From NCBI RefSeq assembly GCF_040436345.1, contig NC_133216.1:15208110-15272109 (forward strand): 64,000 bases of DNA, in the 5' to 3' direction. The translations under genes and the position numbers were made by a program. The notes under the pieces are model-generated. The model did not search any database, had not been told where the DNA came from, and saw nothing but the letters and a program-made list of their open reading frames with translations. This DNA is from Pagrus major. Taxonomy: Eukaryota > Chordata > Actinopteri > Spariformes > Sparidae. Of this stretch, positions 61,837-64,000 are shown piece by piece (position 1 is the stretch's first letter; each line of letters starts with the position of its first letter).

Positions 61837-64000
61837 GTAGGAAATGTGTGTGAAATCGTGTGTGTGTAAAACTGGGTGTTTGCTTTCTCCAGGTAGAAGG
61901 CTGTTCATGCACAAAGCCACACATTCATATCGGTTTTCAAGCTGCTTGTCAGATGACCAGTTTGGGTTGTACACTTGCTTTTCTTCTCTTCTTTCACTCT
62001 TTGTTTTTGTGTCCCGGTCTCACACTAAACCCTTTTTTGTTTACTATTCTCACAGGTAAATGACAGGGTTTAAACATGCAGCCAGACAAAGTGAACAGGC
62101 AGCTGTGACAGAGGGAATGTACAAAATGTCACAACTTTGCTCAGCTCTAATTACAGCAATTAGCATTTTTCCCCTCACACAGTTGGAGGAGAGCACTGCT
62201 CAGTGAGGCTTTGCCATGCCACATCTAGCGCAGCAGACTAGCAGAGGGATGTTTGGGACAGAGTCGGTTTAGTCTGGCTGTTTTTGCAACACATGTGCTG
62301 TGTACATGAGGTTTAAACAGAGGAAGCATAGTTCACTAATCGCAGCACTTATCTTACTGCATTGCACCTTCTGAGTTAAAAACAAGCATGTCTCGACATG
62401 CAGTTAAAATGCGAAAGTCAACATCCTTTTGTTGAGGAGCACCTTGACTTTATTATCAAGAAGGATCTGAAGTCTTCCATGCCTGTGACCTTAATCTGTG
62501 ATGGCTCAAAGTCTCTTTCACTTCTTCTCAGTGCAACATCAGATGTTTTGCATTTGATGTCAAAATAACATCGGTTCACATCAGGTTAATTTTAGTCTCC
62601 TCACTGAGCGCTTCATTGATTTCTTTCTTCTTCTTTTTGCTGTCACCTATTGCTTTCATGTTTCCCCAGTCAAAAGCTGTAGCTGAAGGACCAGGCATTA
62701 TGTAAAGGAAAAGTTCGCCCCAAAATGAAAATTCAGTCATTATCTACCCAGCCGGGTAAAGTTTCGTAGTCCACAAAACATTTCTGGAGCTTCACGGCAC
62801 AACAGTGTTGCAGCATTCTCCTAAACAACTGAAGTAGATGGGGATTTGTTTTTTCAATTAGCTGCCCAAACAATTTCAGTAATTGTCAGTTTTTCTGTTC
62901 TTCTAGGGAACATACTTTTACTGCCTTGGCTTTTACTTTTGTGTGAGTGTGTACATCACTGCTTTTCTGTCTGCTCATTGAGTTTTTACTGGATGTTTTT
63001 ACTTTTTTTGTCCACAGCAGCATTACAAATAACTACTGCAAATGATACCACTGTATTTAAAATTCAGCATTTTACTTTAATAACCTCAGAGACTTAATGT
63101 GAATTTCTCACAAGGTACATGGTGGTATAAGTAAAAGACCTTTGGGAATAGTAACACTAAGCAAATGTTTCTTCATTAGTGAACTGAAAACTTCAAAACA
63201 AACATGTGCAGGGTTGGGGAGGGGGGAGAAGAGCTAACATCCTCTTTGCAACAGGAAGCGATGGGTGTTATGGGAAATATGGTCTTTATTTGAGAACCGG
63301 CAGCAGATTGAGAAGGCCATGTGTTTTTATCTGCCAATTAAACTGGTAGGTGATTAGATTAGCAGATTTCCACTGCCTGCTCAGCAGCTTTGTAAAAACT
63401 CCCCACATTTGCAAATATTCCAGGAAATACTGGGTAGCTCTCTACAGCCAGCTTACCCACTCTGCTAATCTGCTTTTGTGCAGCACAGTCTTTGTTTTCC
63501 TCTCTCATGTGAGTGGTTCCCTGCCATGGTTTAATTCAGTGAGATAGATCTGCCGCTGGATCTTCCAACTGTTTCCATATGATGAAAACAGATATTGTTG
63601 GAATAAGTTTGAGATGTTGTGGTGGTGCTGCCTGTGCAATTCACTTGTGGCTTCATCTTCTTCTCTTCCCCTTTTTTGTGTTTTCTCAAGACAAACCAAA
63701 AGTACTCCCCTGAGTAATGTGAGAGAGGTTGTTGTTGTCGGGAGTTTTGATACTCTTACACTGTTCTTCTCCTTTGCCTTGCTCTTCCTGAGCTGTCATA
63801 AAATTCAAAGTTCCTTCCTTGCATAGTATTCGACTGATTGCCCGTAAAAAAGCACCAGAAATTGTCCAACGCCTGCAGCTGCTTCACAGTAAAGGACATC
63901 TCAAAGTACATTATCATATGACAGTTATTTTCATGTTAAAACGCTGCTTGCTGTATGAATTGAATGCATAGATTCACATTTTGCTGTACATTTGAATCAC
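61837..64000 (+). other. prkd2 intron 1 (continues beyond window)
   Basis: The next PRKD2 exon would encode a segment like FPECGFYG, and I do not find it here. The stretch therefore appears to be wholly intronic. It contains one recognisable repeat at 62699-62850. Confidence 0.6.
62699..62850 (+). repeat. Teleost interspersed repeat (AAAATGAAAATTCAGTCATT type)
   Basis: TGTAAAGGAAAAGTTCGCCC, then AAAATGAAAATTCAGTCATT, ATCTACCCA, GTAGTCCACAAAACATTTC and GTAGATGGGGATTTG follow the order of a repeat that I recall from many teleost genomes. The right border is uncertain. Confidence 0.65.

Overview
The window is vertebrate nuclear DNA and most likely comes from a spiny-rayed (percomorph) teleost fish. 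Genes have many short coding exons with GT/AG introns, and the proteins closely resemble vertebrate orthologues. Non-coding DNA is full of CA/GT microsatellites and small interspersed repeats of kinds I recognise from percomorph genomes. The species assignment is an inference from repeat style. I see no prokaryotic operon, CRISPR array, virus or toxin gene.

Layout: (1) 80-2576, plus strand, the last four coding exons of egln2 (HIF prolyl hydroxylase PHD1), whose 5' part lies left of the window. (2) 2577-25.6 kb, a 23-kb stretch with no coding exon I can support. It holds many decayed interspersed repeats, including a broken Tc1-type transposase, a foldback element, a spaced 0.45-kb duplication and a tandem duplication just before the next gene. 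(3) 25713-32658, plus strand, complete slc1a5 (ASCT2 neutral amino-acid/glutamine exchanger), 8 coding exons, 527 residues by my splice model. (4) 37047-38645, minus strand, complete fkrp (ribitol-5-phosphate transferase), one coding exon, 532 residues. (5) 40719-53604, plus strand, complete strn4 (striatin 4/zinedin), 17 coding exons, 774 residues, with a 7.3-kb first intron. (6) 61510-61836, plus strand, the first coding exon of prkd2 (protein kinase D2), which continues past the right edge.

slc1a5, fkrp, strn4 and prkd2 keep the order and relative orientation they have on human chromosome 19q13.3, so this is an old syntenic block. fkrp and strn4 are head to head over about 2 kb and may share a promoter region. 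slc1a5 and fkrp converge tail to tail. egln2 lies on another part of human chromosome 19, so its position here marks a rearrangement boundary somewhere in the repeat-rich 23-kb gap. The genes act separately: oxygen sensing, amino-acid exchange, alpha-dystroglycan glycosylation, PP2A/STRIPAK scaffolding and diacylglycerol-dependent kinase signalling.

All four multi-exon or partial gene models were assembled by hand from splice sites and reading frame. The phases close exactly for egln2, slc1a5 and strn4, which is strong internal support. Transcript ends, promoters and repeat family names are much less certain.
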